A DNA stretch of 64,000 nt, from NCBI GenBank assembly GCA_949358305.1, contig OX442319.1, forward strand, positions 310,001 through 374,000. The letters are read 5' to 3'. The stretch is from Strigamia acuminata. Taxonomy: Eukaryota > Arthropoda > Chilopoda > Geophilomorpha > Linotaeniidae. Under the pieces are notes generated by a model. The model had not been told where the DNA came from. It worked only from the letters and a program-made list of their open reading frames with translations, and did no database searches. Positions 30,985-41,399 of the stretch are shown here, one piece after another (within the stretch, counting starts at the first letter, position 1; the number at the start of each line of letters is the position of its first letter). The position numbers and the translations under genes were made by a program.

Positions 30985-32262
30985 TTAATCAAAACCGACA
31001 GGCAACTCTCTAGAGATTGCTGGCAACTCTAAATGAGTTGTTCCTGGCACTGTGGTCAGAGGAACTGACTCCATCTCTTCAGTCTGACTTTCTACTGAGC
31101 TTGTTGACATAGTCACTGGTGTAAATCTGATTCTTGTGTCTGGGTAAAAACTAGGCCTCTGTCTCTTTGACTTTGATGACTTCCAACTCCAAATTCTTTT
31201 AGTACACCAATAAATTCCTATGATTAAACAAATGATTAGTAATATCCAGCCTATGACTGTTGATATCCACCTGTGAGTACCATTAGTCGCTGTTTCTTTA
31301 TTCAAAGACTTGGAAGCCTCTTGAATATCCATTCTTATCTTTTCTAACAAAACATCTTGAAATTTTGATCTAACCTGATCTTTACTATTGTTTACTGTTT
31401 GTATTCCCTCCCATATTTTCAATAAAACTTCATCCTCAGCCTGTAAAATTTCTGCTAATGGGGGAATAAACATTTCTACCTTCTGATTGGCATTTTGCAG
31501 GCATCCCTGAAAATGTCGCGGGAGTAAAATCTCCTTTCTTATCGCTGCGCATGCAGGCGGAACCACTAACATCCCTGTTTTGTGCACTATGATGGTATTA
31601 AGGATATCAGTAGCCCTCCCACAAGCCAATGTAAATGTAATCGGTTCCTTAACACTATAAACCCATTTTCCTTGTTGTTCCAAACGATAGAATACTGTTA
31701 CTGCTTGAGTAACTTTTCTAACACACAATTGACCAACTTCTTCTATCTTTCCTCTAAACAATGCAAATTCACAAGACGGACTAGTGTCACGTCGAACCAT
31801 AGTCTGTGGAGCACACAATTGAATAAAATCTCCTCTCTTCTTGTAAATCCTGATTTGTTAATAGCATATAGCTTTGTTGATCCTTAGAAATAGCTAAATA
31901 TGGAAATTGAACATCATAATACAAAGATAAATTTGAATCATCCATTTTAACTGACAAATTTAAAATACGAAAAAGCGTAAAAGTTAAATCATTAGAACTC
32001 AATGGCACACGAATAAGCAATCTTAATTTTCCTGGAAAAGCAGTAGGAATCACAACACACAATTGATAAAAACGATAAATCGTATCCTTTTGCAATGGTA
32101 AAACATAAGATAACCCTATTGGTAACTTATTTCTAATTTGGCGAAGCATATTATACAAAATCCTAGGTGGTAAAAAATACAAACTCAAACTTCCTTTAGC
32201 AGTTTCCCCTAAAGCTTCTCTAAGAGTAGCAACTTCTACTCTTACACCCATTAATGCTAATT
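30985..32262 (-). pseudogene. Envelope-like gene relic of an invertebrate Gypsy (fusion-protein type)
   Basis: Two overlapping frames (32251-31787 and 31818-30985) are separated by a frameshift near 31800. The first has features of the F-like Env of metazoan Gypsy elements (LYFLPPRILYNMLRQI; a conserved middle with LRLLIRVPL). The second has spaced cysteines (CVRK, ACGRA, PPACAAI, GC), a membrane anchor (WILLIICLIIGIYW) and a short cytoplasmic tail. Env of this type mediates membrane fusion in errantivirus-like elements. The N-terminus is cut at about 32262 by a MITE. It is an old, broken copy. Confidence 0.75.
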
Positions 32263-32623
32263 GCGGGGTTCAGGGCGAGGAAGCATCTGGAACAACTACG
32301 GTAGAAGTGATCAGCCGTCAACTTTCGACCGTCAGCTGTCGAATGTCGCGTCCGTCGGACGTCGGCTGTCAGCCGTCGACTATCGCGGCCGTCAGTCGAC
32401 ACGACAGTCGTCAGTCCACCGTCACCTATCGAATGTCGACCATTGCGGCTGACGGTCGACATTCGACGGCTGACAGTTAACGTCCGACAGACGCGACATT
32501 CGACAGCTGACGGTCGAAAGTCGACATTCGACAGGTGACAGCTGCTGATTTGTCCATCACCGAATTATCCATCCTAAAACAAAACAAAAATAAATAAAAA
32601 ATGCTTCCTCTCCCTGAACCCCG
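32263..32623. mobile_element. MITE with GCGGGGTTCAGGG ends and GTCAGC/GTCGA core
   Basis: Inverted ends GCGGGGTTCAGGGCGAGGAA and TTCCTCTCCCTGAACCCCGC. The core is a palindromic mosaic of GTCAGC, GTCGA, GTCGCG and their complements, the same vocabulary as 5920-6150. It truncates the env relic. The target duplication is not clear. Confidence 0.75.
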
Positions 32624-32853
32624 CCAAATGCGCATAATACGCCGGCGCTTCAATCGCGGACAACGAACGTACATGTGACTTGACTTGTGTTGTTGCGATA
32701 TTGCGATATCTAGCGATTTTTGCCATTAATGCAATTATTGCGATTATATCGCAATATGCGATATATCGCAAATGACAGCTAGTGACTTAAGTAGCTGCGA
32801 TTATCACCAAAAAAAACGCATTGCGATTAATTGCAAATTCGCACAGGCCTAGT
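32624..32853. other. GCGATAT-rich unassigned DNA
   Basis: Repeated TTGCGATAT and ATATCGCAA words around 32695-32775 suggest another small repeat remnant. No gene. Confidence 0.35.
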
Positions 32854-33275
32854 CTTCACCCGAATAATGCAGGATGGTGTTGTATTCAAGTTTTTAAAAA
32901 AACTTCGAATTTGTAAGCATGGTCAAAAAATTCGAATATAACACCATCGTGTTGTATTCGAATACAACAGGATGGTGTTATATTCGAATTCAGATTCGAA
33001 TTCGGCTTTTGTCCTAAAATAGTTAAAAATTACAAGAACAATATTAATTTTAGAAGAAAAATCTCTATTTAATCATTTTACGCATCTTCCTCTTCGCTAA
33101 GAAACGTTACGTTTCTACGACATTCGATCTAAAAACGTTTTTACTACGTCGTTCAATCGAAAAATTTAAGTTGCTACTTTTTGCTAAAATATAACACCAT
33201 GGTGTTATATTCAAATACAACACGAGGGTCGTGTTGTGTTCGAATACAACACCATCCTGCACTATTCGGGTGAAG
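32854..33275. mobile_element. MITE with CTTCACCCGAATA ends
   Basis: Inverted ends CTTCACCCGAATAATGCAGG and its near-complement, with long matching subterminal blocks (ATGGTGTTGTATTC). About 422 bp, non-coding. It interrupts the region between the gag and env relics. Confidence 0.8.
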
Positions 33276-33306
33276 ACGGTAGCTTATTGTTCTTTTTCTG
33301 TCTTTT

Positions 33307-34647
33307 TCAAATCTTTGGATGACAGCAACTTCTCTGTGGCCGTTCAACTAGTTTTTCCGGATTTTGGACTTTCGTTTGCGCCTGAGGAGGATTTCCACCT
33401 GTGGGTTCACCTCTTCTTCTCTTCTTCCACTTCCAGTTGTTATTTGCTCCCCGTTCCTGTTGATAACTGGGCAGATTATAGAATTCACAACTGAAATGGT
33501 GATAACACCCACATGAACGGTTGTTACTACTGTTATTATTGTTATTATTGTTGTAACTGGGATTAAAGTTTTGTCTATCGCCTATATTTCTACCTCTTTG
33601 CTTAAACTGTCCTCTGCTCATCATTAATGTGTATCACTGGCCTTGCACTAGTATGGGCACATCATCTGCTGAATCCACTGACTCACAAGCTAATAACTAT
33701 TGTTTTAGTTTAATGTTCTCAGCTAAAAGCTCAGCATGCGTTAATGAGGTTTCCTCAGTTCCAATCAGTTTACCTGATGGGTCCTTCACTTGATGAGTTT
33801 CGTACAGGCTTATTCGTTGTTCCATTTCTGCCAATGATGGTGAGAAGACTGTAATTATTTTATCTTTCACGTCGGGTTTTAAATCTTGATAAATATAATT
33901 AATTTTTTGACTTTCAGTTAGTTCTGGCAACACAAATGCACATTTGGCCAAGACTTTTATATATTCGTCGGCTGTACCCTCTGTATGCAGCATGAAGTGA
34001 AGAGTGTTCAACACATTTTCTTGGCTTTTCCTAAACTTTTTCTCAATTTGTGGTTTCCAATCTGTCCATTTCCATGTCGGATTCTTCTTTAATAGTTCCA
34101 CACACCATTCCAATCCATCAGTTCTAAGTGCTAATGACAGTTGTTTCACTCTTTCTTCATCGGTTCCCACTGTGGCTTCGTGTGCCACCAGCCACTGGTC
34201 AATATTCCCTTTTACCGTGTCATAGCAAATGACACCGCGCCTCTGCATTACCAAACTCTTAAAAAGATCGGTTAGAACTGCTGTTGGATCCGCCATCTTG
34301 GATACTGTTCCTTTTGATGTGAGTCCTTCTGTTTTAGTTTTTACTGGTGTTAACTGCTGAAAAATAGTTTGTAATGAACCAAATTGTGCTGGTTTCAATG
34401 GTGTTGAGAAATCAAGTTTCTTGTCCAATGAAGAACTTTGTTGTTGAACTTCTCCCTTTGTTCCAGGTTCACTTTTTGAAGTTGATGTTTTTCTTCTTGT
34501 TGTTATGTTGGTTTCATCCACAGGTCTTTCTAATTGTTGATTCTTTAAATCCTGCAGATTATCCAACTGTGCCTGTGTCAGCATAATTAACTTATCCACT
34601 ATTAAGCCTTTAAAATGCACTACCACTTTCACTTCACTACAATGCAC
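33307..34647 (-). pseudogene. Gypsy gag relic
   Basis: A 34647-33697 frame has the body of a Gypsy capsid (RRGVICYDTVKGNIDQWLVA; WKPQIEKKFRKS; ADEYIKVLAKCAF). A second frame, 33624-33307, has an asparagine-rich run and a Cys/His cluster (RSCGCYHHFSCEF) like the nucleocapsid end. A break of about 70 bp lies between them. The frame at 34647 may start inside the leader; MLTQAQLDNL at about 34584 looks like a natural start. The pol that should follow is missing. Confidence 0.75.
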
Positions 34648-35308
34648 TTTATCACTTTGTCATAAACACTTTAGAAGCACTTCACACTATTCACTTAACC
34701 TGAAACACATTTACGCACAATTAATCATGACAATTAGTTGCTAAATTCAGCATAAATTGAACAAAAAAAATTTCCTGAAAAATAATCAAGATTAATCAAT
34801 TTATTAATGTATAAACATTCAAAATTCATAAATTTTATTAGCAAAAATACCTTTATTTTAATATGTTAATTTCAACTTGAGTAAACACCTTTAATAATTC
34901 AAAATTGTGAAAGTTTTCAATGTAATCTTATTAAATATTCAACTTTAATTGACCTCAAAGAAAAAATTTCAACAACGAGTCACCTTTTTATCTTATCACT
35001 TATTCAAATAACTTTGCAACTTTCTAACATTTTATAAGATTTTCTGTTCACTTTTTAATGCCATTTGTACGAGTTTTAACTTAGATCTTCTGATTTTTAG
35101 CAAAAACTGACCAATTTCACTCTACTTTCTACTACTTTTCACTACTTTTAGCCAATTAATGGGTCTCAAATAGAAAAACCGCAACCTCCACACTTTGTTA
35201 CGTGGCCCAGTGGATACTAAAGGACCACATAAATGTTCGTTACTATTAATTGCATTTATTTAGCTATATAATAAAGAGGACTCACTGTTTACTTTGAAAT
35301 AATACCGG
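34648..35308. other. Probable Gypsy leader, AT-rich
   Basis: It lies upstream (minus strand) of gag. A CAGTGGATACTAAAGGACC stretch near 35210 might mark a primer site, but the tRNA is uncertain. No gene is seen. Confidence 0.3.
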
Positions 35309-35309
35309 G

Positions 35310-35545
35310 TGGCCCACATAAAAGCGGCCCGACAATGCGAGGAGGGTTACCACGGGAGTCTAAAAAATGTATGTATTGTTCAATTAAATATACATTAATC
35401 GTTAGTTGTGTGTAGTATTTGTTTCATTAATGTTTCTGGTGCAGTTTTTCCCGCTCTTTCGTTTGGTGTTTAGTTTTTGACGATCCGAGCCTGCATTCTC
35501 GAGATATTTGCGATTTTAATCAATTTGTGTCCCAATTCACCAGGT
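35310..35545 (+). repeat. Dispersed repeat with GTGGCCCACAT end, copy 2
   Basis: Second copy of the repeat at 19510. It lacks the 281-bp MITE and so preserves its empty target site at 35383-35392. Confidence 0.75.
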
Positions 35546-35589
35546 TTGATTGCTCTAGTCATTCCTGAATTTCAGATTGTGGTACTTTT

Positions 35590-35900
35590 TGAATTTTTCA
35601 GCTAGATTTTGCAAGATTTTGTGCAATTTTGCTAGATTTTGTAAAATTTTGCTAAATGTTGTAAAATTTTGCTAGGTTTGGTTAAATTTTGCTAGATTAT
35701 GTAAATTTTTGCAAAGTTTTGTAAAATTTTGTTAGATTTTGTAAAATTTTATTAGATTTTGTAAAATTTTGTTAGATTTTGTAAAATTTTGTTAGATTTT
35801 GTAAAATTTTGTTAGATTTTGTAAAATTTGGCTAGATTTTGTAAAATTTTGCTAGATTTTGTAACATTTTGCTAGATTTTGTATTTTGTATTTTGTATTT
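35590..35900. repeat. 20-bp minisatellite (GTTAGATTTTGTAAAATTTT)
   Basis: About 15 units of G(T/C)TAGATTTTGTAAAATTTT, ending in a 9-bp GTATTTTGT run. It is the third 20-bp AT minisatellite in this window, with T and A tracts again about 10 bp apart. Confidence 0.93.
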
Positions 35901-37180
35901 TGTATTTCGTCAATGCCAAGCAGGAAAATTTCTATCAATTACCATCTGATGATGTCATTGGATCATTGAATTAATTGAATAGGGGAAACACAAGGTAACT
36001 TGGAAAGCAAAGATAACAATTTAAGTCAGTTCTCTCTGGGATCCCAACCTGAAAAGATCTTCTCTTCAAACATGAATAAGAGAACTTTGTGTCAGCCTGT
36101 TACAGGCATGGCCTCTGCTCTACTTAACTAACATTTTGATTAGCTTTTTGGTCATTTAAGATTAAGTGTTATATTTCATTCATTGTAAGTGTATAAAGTT
36201 GTATTCCATTCAACTTCATGTAATCTGATAGATTACACTCTGATTTAATAAGAGAGTTAAGAATTAATTTAACTTAGAACATTTCTAACAAATTGCCCGG
36301 TTTAAGTTAAATAAAGAAGCATTGAATTTAACAAGTCAAATCTGATTCATTCTTGAAAAACCTATCTATATAAATGTGGCGTGGCCAAACACACATAAGT
36401 GACACACACCACGTTACAATATATTAAGGATAAATATTCTAATTTCATGCCTCTAATTCTTGAGGATCCTAATTTAGCGTCCAGCAAGACCCAATCATTT
36501 TTCATGATAACTTCTGAAAAAAATAATCAATTTTCATGACCAATGGCATGCCGCTTGATGTGAGGTAATATGGTATCATTGTAAGTTTTATTATTCAGTT
36601 ATATTCACTTAGCTTATCTTGTGTAGGTTATTGTAATGATATAAGGTGTTAAGGTTATCTCTTTAGGCTAATAATATACAAATATTATCTGCCAAGACAA
36701 AATCGTCACAAAGGTTCAATTCTTAAATCATAAACTTATTTATTTAAAAGGTTAAGCATCTTAATTTTACAATAACTTAAGATAAATCGAAATCAAACTC
36801 AAATTATAATACCGGTACTCCATACATAGTTTAACTTATCAACTAAAACTCTAACTAATGGTGGGTTTGTTGGGAATAGAATATCAGTGGAGATATCGGT
36901 CTTGGCCAATATTTGGTTGCCAATAATTGGCATCGGTGGTATCAAAGTACATAGAGTATTGTAAGTATATTATCACCTTATATGTATAAGTCTATGGACC
37001 TGGTTAGAGACTATATTATTTATTTATTTCCTAGAGATTAAAGTTCTTTGCCATATCCGGGTTTACATCAAGTAGGATGCATATAACCACTGTCTCCTCA
37101 TTAATGTATACACAGACCACTGCTAATGTCAAAGACTAAATATTATTACTTAAGAGAGGTTAAGAAAAAGAGATGAACTA
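35901..37180. other. Unassigned intronic DNA
   Basis: No gene or clear element boundary was found in this AT-rich part of the TPC intron. Confidence 0.35.
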
Positions 37181-37214
37181 ATGTTTGCTTTCGGCACTTT
37201 CTGTGATGAAAATA

Positions 37215-37420
37215 AACATTTTGATAATAAAAACATCATCAAATGCCATCAAATGTCATCAAAACAAACATTTGGTCATTTTCATCATCAAATGTCATCA
37301 AAACAAACGTTTGGTCATTTTCATCATCAAATGTCATAAAAAAAACGTTTGGTTATTTTCATCATCAAATGTCATCAAAACAAACGTTTAGTCTTTTTCA
37401 TCCTCAAAACATAATCAACA
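37215..37420. repeat. ~38-bp minisatellite
   Basis: About five copies of ATCAAATGTCATCAAAACAA plus ACGTTTGGTCATTTTCATC. An open frame over it is an artefact. Confidence 0.9.
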
Positions 37421-37626
37421 CGTTCGTAATAAGGTCAAACGGATCATTGATCCGCAGATGGTCTGATGTCATCTGATCCGATCAAATTTTCTTAATTTCC
37501 GATCGATTAATGGAATCCGATCAGACCCAAATTAAATCCTAACCAAAGCCGATCCAAATTATCCAATCCGAACGCAACCTTAATCCTCATACATTTCAAT
37601 CTTTATAATTAAAATAGACAACTCAC

Positions 37627-37743
37627 CTGTTTGCTAACTAATAATTTAAACGCATGCTGACATGCTTTTCTTTTGTGCAGTAACAGTTTACGGAATTTTT
37701 CTTTTTCAATCACTGTAAATGTTTCATAAACTACAGCTAGCAT
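37627..37743 (-). CDS. TPCN1: Two-pore channel exon: end of IS6 and linker
   Basis: This 117-bp exon (39 whole codons) runs between acceptor TTTTGATTTCAG and donor CAG|GTGAGT. It starts [17 protein letters not shown] and continues [15 protein letters not shown] to KLLVSKQ. The IS6 end (NL-x-LAVV), the acidic-basic IEK-x-KF and LLLHKR with QHA are hallmarks of the TPC1 I-II linker. TPC2 lacks the LLLHKR form, so TPC1 (or the related TPC3) is preferred. The initial Met is internal, not a start. Confidence 0.95.
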
Positions 37744-37804
37744 CTGAAATCAAAATGAGAAATAAGTGAATTTTATAACTTACTTTTGAAGTTTATTGCA
37801 TTAC

Positions 37805-37904
37805 AAGATTCATTAGAAAATAAAGGACGACCGACAGATATAAAATAAAAAATGCTGCTGCTAGTCGTGAATGAGCATAGGCAGGCATCATAACATCAGG
37901 AAAA
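37805..37904 (-). CDS. TPCN1: Two-pore channel exon: filter exit and IS6
   Basis: This 100-bp exon begins after a TTTCTAG acceptor. One base completes the asparagine of the TTAN filter; then come FPDVMMPAYAHSRL and the IS6 helix AAAFFILYLSVVLYFLMNL. PDVM-x-PAY is nearly invariant in animal TPCs. The donor is CTT|GTAATG, a weak match to consensus. The exon is 61 bp from the exon on its right and also from the exon on its left, showing that the natural introns are tiny where no transposon has landed. Confidence 0.96.
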
Positions 37905-37966
37905 CTAGAAATATGTAAAACAGATTGCCTTCTTGTATTATACAAGTAAACTACCTTACCACCTAC

Positions 37967-38060
37967 TTTGCTGTAGTTAAAAGTACAAATAAGCTAATAA
38001 AACTTGATTGAAGAGTCGTAAAATATGGATCATCATTGTTTGGCGAAAATAAATAAAAAC
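37967..38060 (-). CDS. TPCN1: Two-pore channel exon: first pore helix and filter
   Basis: This 94-bp exon follows acceptor ATATTTTTTAG and ends AA|GTAGGT. Its first GT completes a glycine codon if the previous exon ends in G. It then reads [30 protein letters not shown] and two bases of the filter asparagine. The G-FYLFSP...PYF-x-TL...[10 protein letters not shown] string is the TPC1 domain-I pore loop. The preceding S5 exon was not found between here and 64000. A 1.1-kb palindrome starts about 130 bp upstream. Confidence 0.95.
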
Positions 38061-38447
38061 CTAAAAAATATTGTTAGAAAAATCAATAAAAAACAATTGA
38101 TACAATAAAAACCTACGAAAAGAAAATACTCAAAATTACAAATTAAACATCGAATTTTACACACAACACATAAATTTCGATCTTTCTAATTTACGAGGGG
38201 AACACATGTATAAGATACTCACAGATTGTTGTAATAATAAACATGGAGAATTGTTGTATCATGCTGAATGCAACCCTAAAGTAATTTCATTCCATAAATA
38301 GCCAACAATGCAAACAATGAGCTCAAAGTTTGCACTATTTTGTCTGTGTATTCATCCAATCTGAGCAATCAGGCCTAGTGTATGAATACTGTAAACAACA
38401 GTTGCTAGGTAAAAAATAGTTCCAAGATCTAGGTTGAATTTTCTCAT

Positions 38448-38632
38448 TTGAGATTCAATGATGTCATTTCCTCTTTTGAGATTCAATGATGTCATTTCCT
38501 CTTTTGAGATTCAATGATGTCATTTCCTCTTTTGAGATTCAATGATGTCATTTCCTCTTTTGAGATTCAATGATGTCATTTCCTCTTTTGAGATTCAATG
38601 ATGTCATTTCCTCTTTTGAGATTCAATGATTG
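38448..38632. repeat. 28-bp tandem repeat in the left palindrome arm
   Basis: Seven copies of TTTGAGATTCAATGATGTCA plus TTTCCTCT. The opposite arm has only about two, so the array expanded in one arm after the palindrome formed. Confidence 0.93.
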
Positions 38633-38688
38633 CATGACATCAGAACTTTGTTCACCAACATGAAGACAATAATAGTTTGTAGTGGTGG

Positions 38689-38748
38689 TGCAGTGGTTAA
38701 AGCAATGGCCTAGGAATCTTTCCTCACAGGTTCAAATCCTGGTGTGTG
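38689..38748 (+). pseudogene. tRNA-Ser-like relic, left arm
   Basis: GTAGTGGTGGTGCAGTGGTTAA resembles a tRNA-Ser 5' half (A box), ATGGCCTAGGAATC the anticodon arm, and CAGGTTCAAATCCTG the T arm with a good B box. The acceptor stem ends and variable arm are not convincing. The two boxes could still recruit RNA polymerase III. Confidence 0.65.
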
Positions 38749-38898
38749 TTTTTTTTTAGCAGTAATTTTAATGTTTGTAATTTTATGTTTGTTTTTAGAA
38801 AACTTTAATTAATTAATTTTAATTTTTAACAAACATAAAATTACAAACATTAAAATTACTGCTAAAAAAAAAGTAAAAAATATAAGTAAAAATTTTCA

Positions 38899-38967
38899 CA
38901 CACACCAGGATTTAAACCTGTAAGGAAAGATTCCTAGGTTAGGCTTTAACCACTGCACCACCACTAC
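38899..38967 (-). pseudogene. tRNA-Ser-like relic, right arm
   Basis: Inverted partner of the left-arm copy with small differences; its B box is degraded to GGTTTAAATCC. The two together would transcribe toward each other across the palindrome centre. Confidence 0.6.
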
Positions 38968-39313
38968 AAACTATTATTGTCTTCATGTTGATGAACAAAG
39001 TTCTGATGTCATGCAATCATTGAATCTCAAAAGAGGAAATGACATCATTGAATCTCAAATGAGAAAATTCAACCTAGATCTTGGAACTATTTTTTACCTA
39101 GCAACTGTTGTTTACAGTATTCATACACTAGGCCTGATTGCTCAGATTGGATGAATACACAGACAAAATAGTTCAAACTTTGAGCTCATTGTTTGCATTG
39201 TTGGCTATTTATGGAATGAAATTACTTTAGGGTTGCATTCAGCATGATACAACAATTCTCCATGTTTATTATTACAACAATCTGTGAGTATCTTATACAT
39301 GTGTTCCCCTCGT

Positions 39314-40032
39314 TAGTGTCTAGCAGGATAGACTAATCATTTGGTATATCTCTTGAAAAAATTGTTGAATTTTCATCAAATTGTGTTTATTTATTTAATT
39401 TTGAATTGGGAAAATAAAACATTAATTAATTCATTGCTTAGTTTTCATGTGACGTTATTTGAACACAACTTTTGCTGTGACAGATGTGTGTATTCTAATT
39501 TCTTGTCTTTGAGTAGTGTTTTAAAAGTATAAAAGTAAAAAAAAAAAACTACGTTTTTGAAAAAGGCTTTTATGCTATATCCCTGCGAAATTGGAATCCA
39601 GAATAAAATTTGGCAATTCACAGATCGTTTTTTAGCAAATAAAAAAAAACTAAAGTTCAGATAAAAAAATTGTTGGCACCCTTTGAAAGAGCGGCAAATT
39701 CTGCACAGGAAACATATTTTAAATATTCTAATTGGTTCATTTTTCATGTTTTTGGTCGAATTCAAATTTCCCAATAAATTTGCCATGCAGTCGCTGGCTA
39801 CAATCGTAAAAAAAAGTACTTTTTCTTTACCGAAACTAAAGAAAATATATACAGGCTTGTGCAGAATGCAATTTCCAATCGAATGAGCCTGGTTTGAGAA
39901 TTTTTAAATCCCTTTTTAGTACCGAACACATCAAAATTAAAAAACACGGGTTCTGCCAGGTGGCGCTCCGGTATGCTTACAGTTTGACGTAAATCAGAGT
40001 TTTCATTCGTACTTCCAGTCCACAGCGCTTAA
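39314..40032. other. Unassigned DNA
   Basis: No exon, RNA or element could be supported. Minus-strand open frames here are lysine/phenylalanine-rich products of AT-rich DNA. Confidence 0.35.
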
Positions 40033-40465
40033 GGTGGGTTCACACTTGTGTTCACACTACAGGCGACGCAACGCAACGCAAAGAAAAATTAGGCAAACGC
40101 AACGCAGAGTCTGTTCACACTGTAGGGCACATGTGAACAGAGCTGAAACAATTGATGTTGTGTCTGGCCAATCAGATGGTTTCAATGAAACCAGGAATTG
40201 GATCTAGTTCTAGAATTAGTTCCAGAATCCGAAAATGAAGCCTGTTTCCATGTGGCAAAGTCTCGCCAACCAAACGTGAATCGACGAGAGTTGGAGTCGA
40301 TCGTGATTGGTTGGCCGCAAGACTTTCCTTGCGTTGCGTTGCTTACTTCAACTTGGAGTTGAAGCAGAAATTGGCGTCAGCGTCAAGAATTTTTGGACGC
40401 AAGCAGCTTGCGCTGCGTCAGTTTTTTTGCGTTGCGTCTAGCGTGAACACAAGTGTGAACCCACC
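40033..40465. mobile_element. TTAA-type MITE with GGTGGGTTCACAC ends
   Basis: 433 bp with inverted ends GGTGGGTTCACACTTGTGTT and AACACAAGTGTGAACCCACC, flanked by TTAA (left) and TTTAA (right). CGCAACGCAACGCAA words are repeated near both ends. The TTAA target suggests a piggyBac- or Kolobok-type source. Confidence 0.82.
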
Positions 40466-41399
40466 TTTAAAAATGAGTCTTTTTTTTCTTTTATTTTATT
40501 ATAATGTGTGGAATCACCTATTCTAGAGCTTGACAAAACCCAAATTTTAATTTTTTGTTATGCTGAATTGATTTTTAGAAAAAACACCCAAATTTAGACA
40601 AACCGGAAGTTGAAACACACAAATGTTCAAGTCAAGTTAAATAAAAGCCTTTAAAAAACAGTAACAATTGTAAAACCAAAAAGAGAAATTTATTTATTTC
40701 ATTTCTTTTACAATCTAGAAACACTTGTATTGGTCTAATTTTATACAAATTTGTCAAACCAATCTTAAATGATACAGAAGAATCAAATTTTTAATCTGTT
40801 TGGTCAATCTCATTTGCATTTTTTACAAAAATATAGAACCATGTCAGAAAAAATGACAATGCAAATGAAATTGACCAAACAGATTAAAAATGTATTAACT
40901 TATTAATGTTAACTCGTGACGGTTATAAAACCGTTATAGTCAATGCGCAATATTGGCAATAGACGATGCTATAAAGTAGCTGTAAATTCAGCTGTAAATT
41001 CAAATATGAATTTACAGATGAGCTGAATATTGTTATGCAGTTGAGCTACACGGTGTACCGGCTGGCTTTCCTGCGCTTTTTGTATTATTTAGTCTCACCA
41101 AAGTCTCACCAGATTATTTAGTATCACCAGATGGTGCTTGTAGCCATGACATAATGGCTTAACTTACTTTGAACATTATAGGGGGAACTCGAGTTAACTT
41201 GGTAGATTACAGTGCTTATGAAAGTCAGTTCTCCTCATCCTCTCTATCCTTGACAATGCCAGCCAGCGTAAGGTGTGGCTGACTCGAGGCTGAGTTCTAA
41301 ATGCTATTCCGTGTTATTCATGCTTATTTTGTTGGTCTAAAATGACCCAGAATGTGTCGATGTGATATAGGATCACATTTGATCTTTAATTTATTTATT
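40466..41399. repeat. Unassigned DNA with a 109-bp hairpin
   Basis: At 40785-40893, TTAATCTGTTTGGTCAATCTC and its complement enclose a ~20-bp loop (AATGCAAATGAAATTGACC on the right). Otherwise non-coding. Confidence 0.5.

Larger units (their letters stand above)
38193..39313. mobile_element. 1.1-kb palindrome with tRNA-like sequence in both arms
   Basis: The left half is the inverted copy of the right half from CGAGGGGAACACATGTATAA inward, with a centre near 38815 (TTAATTAATTAA). Outside the tandem-repeat difference the arms look over 95% alike by eye. Each arm has a tRNA-Ser-like sequence. No transposase. It is either a very young foldback element or a recent inverted duplication. Confidence 0.9.

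Noticed and set aside
33231..33494. Plus-strand frame over the gag nucleocapsid region
   Set aside because: It is antisense to the asparagine-rich gag frame and lacks any motif.
38448..38632. Evenly spaced repeats that could suggest a CRISPR-like array
   Set aside because: Units are directly tandem with no variable spacers, in a eukaryotic palindrome.
39445..39786. Minus-strand 113-codon frame as the missing upstream TPC exon
   Set aside because: The IRIFK-like start is weakly suggestive, but there is no S4-S5 pattern, and the splice borders and phase do not fit.
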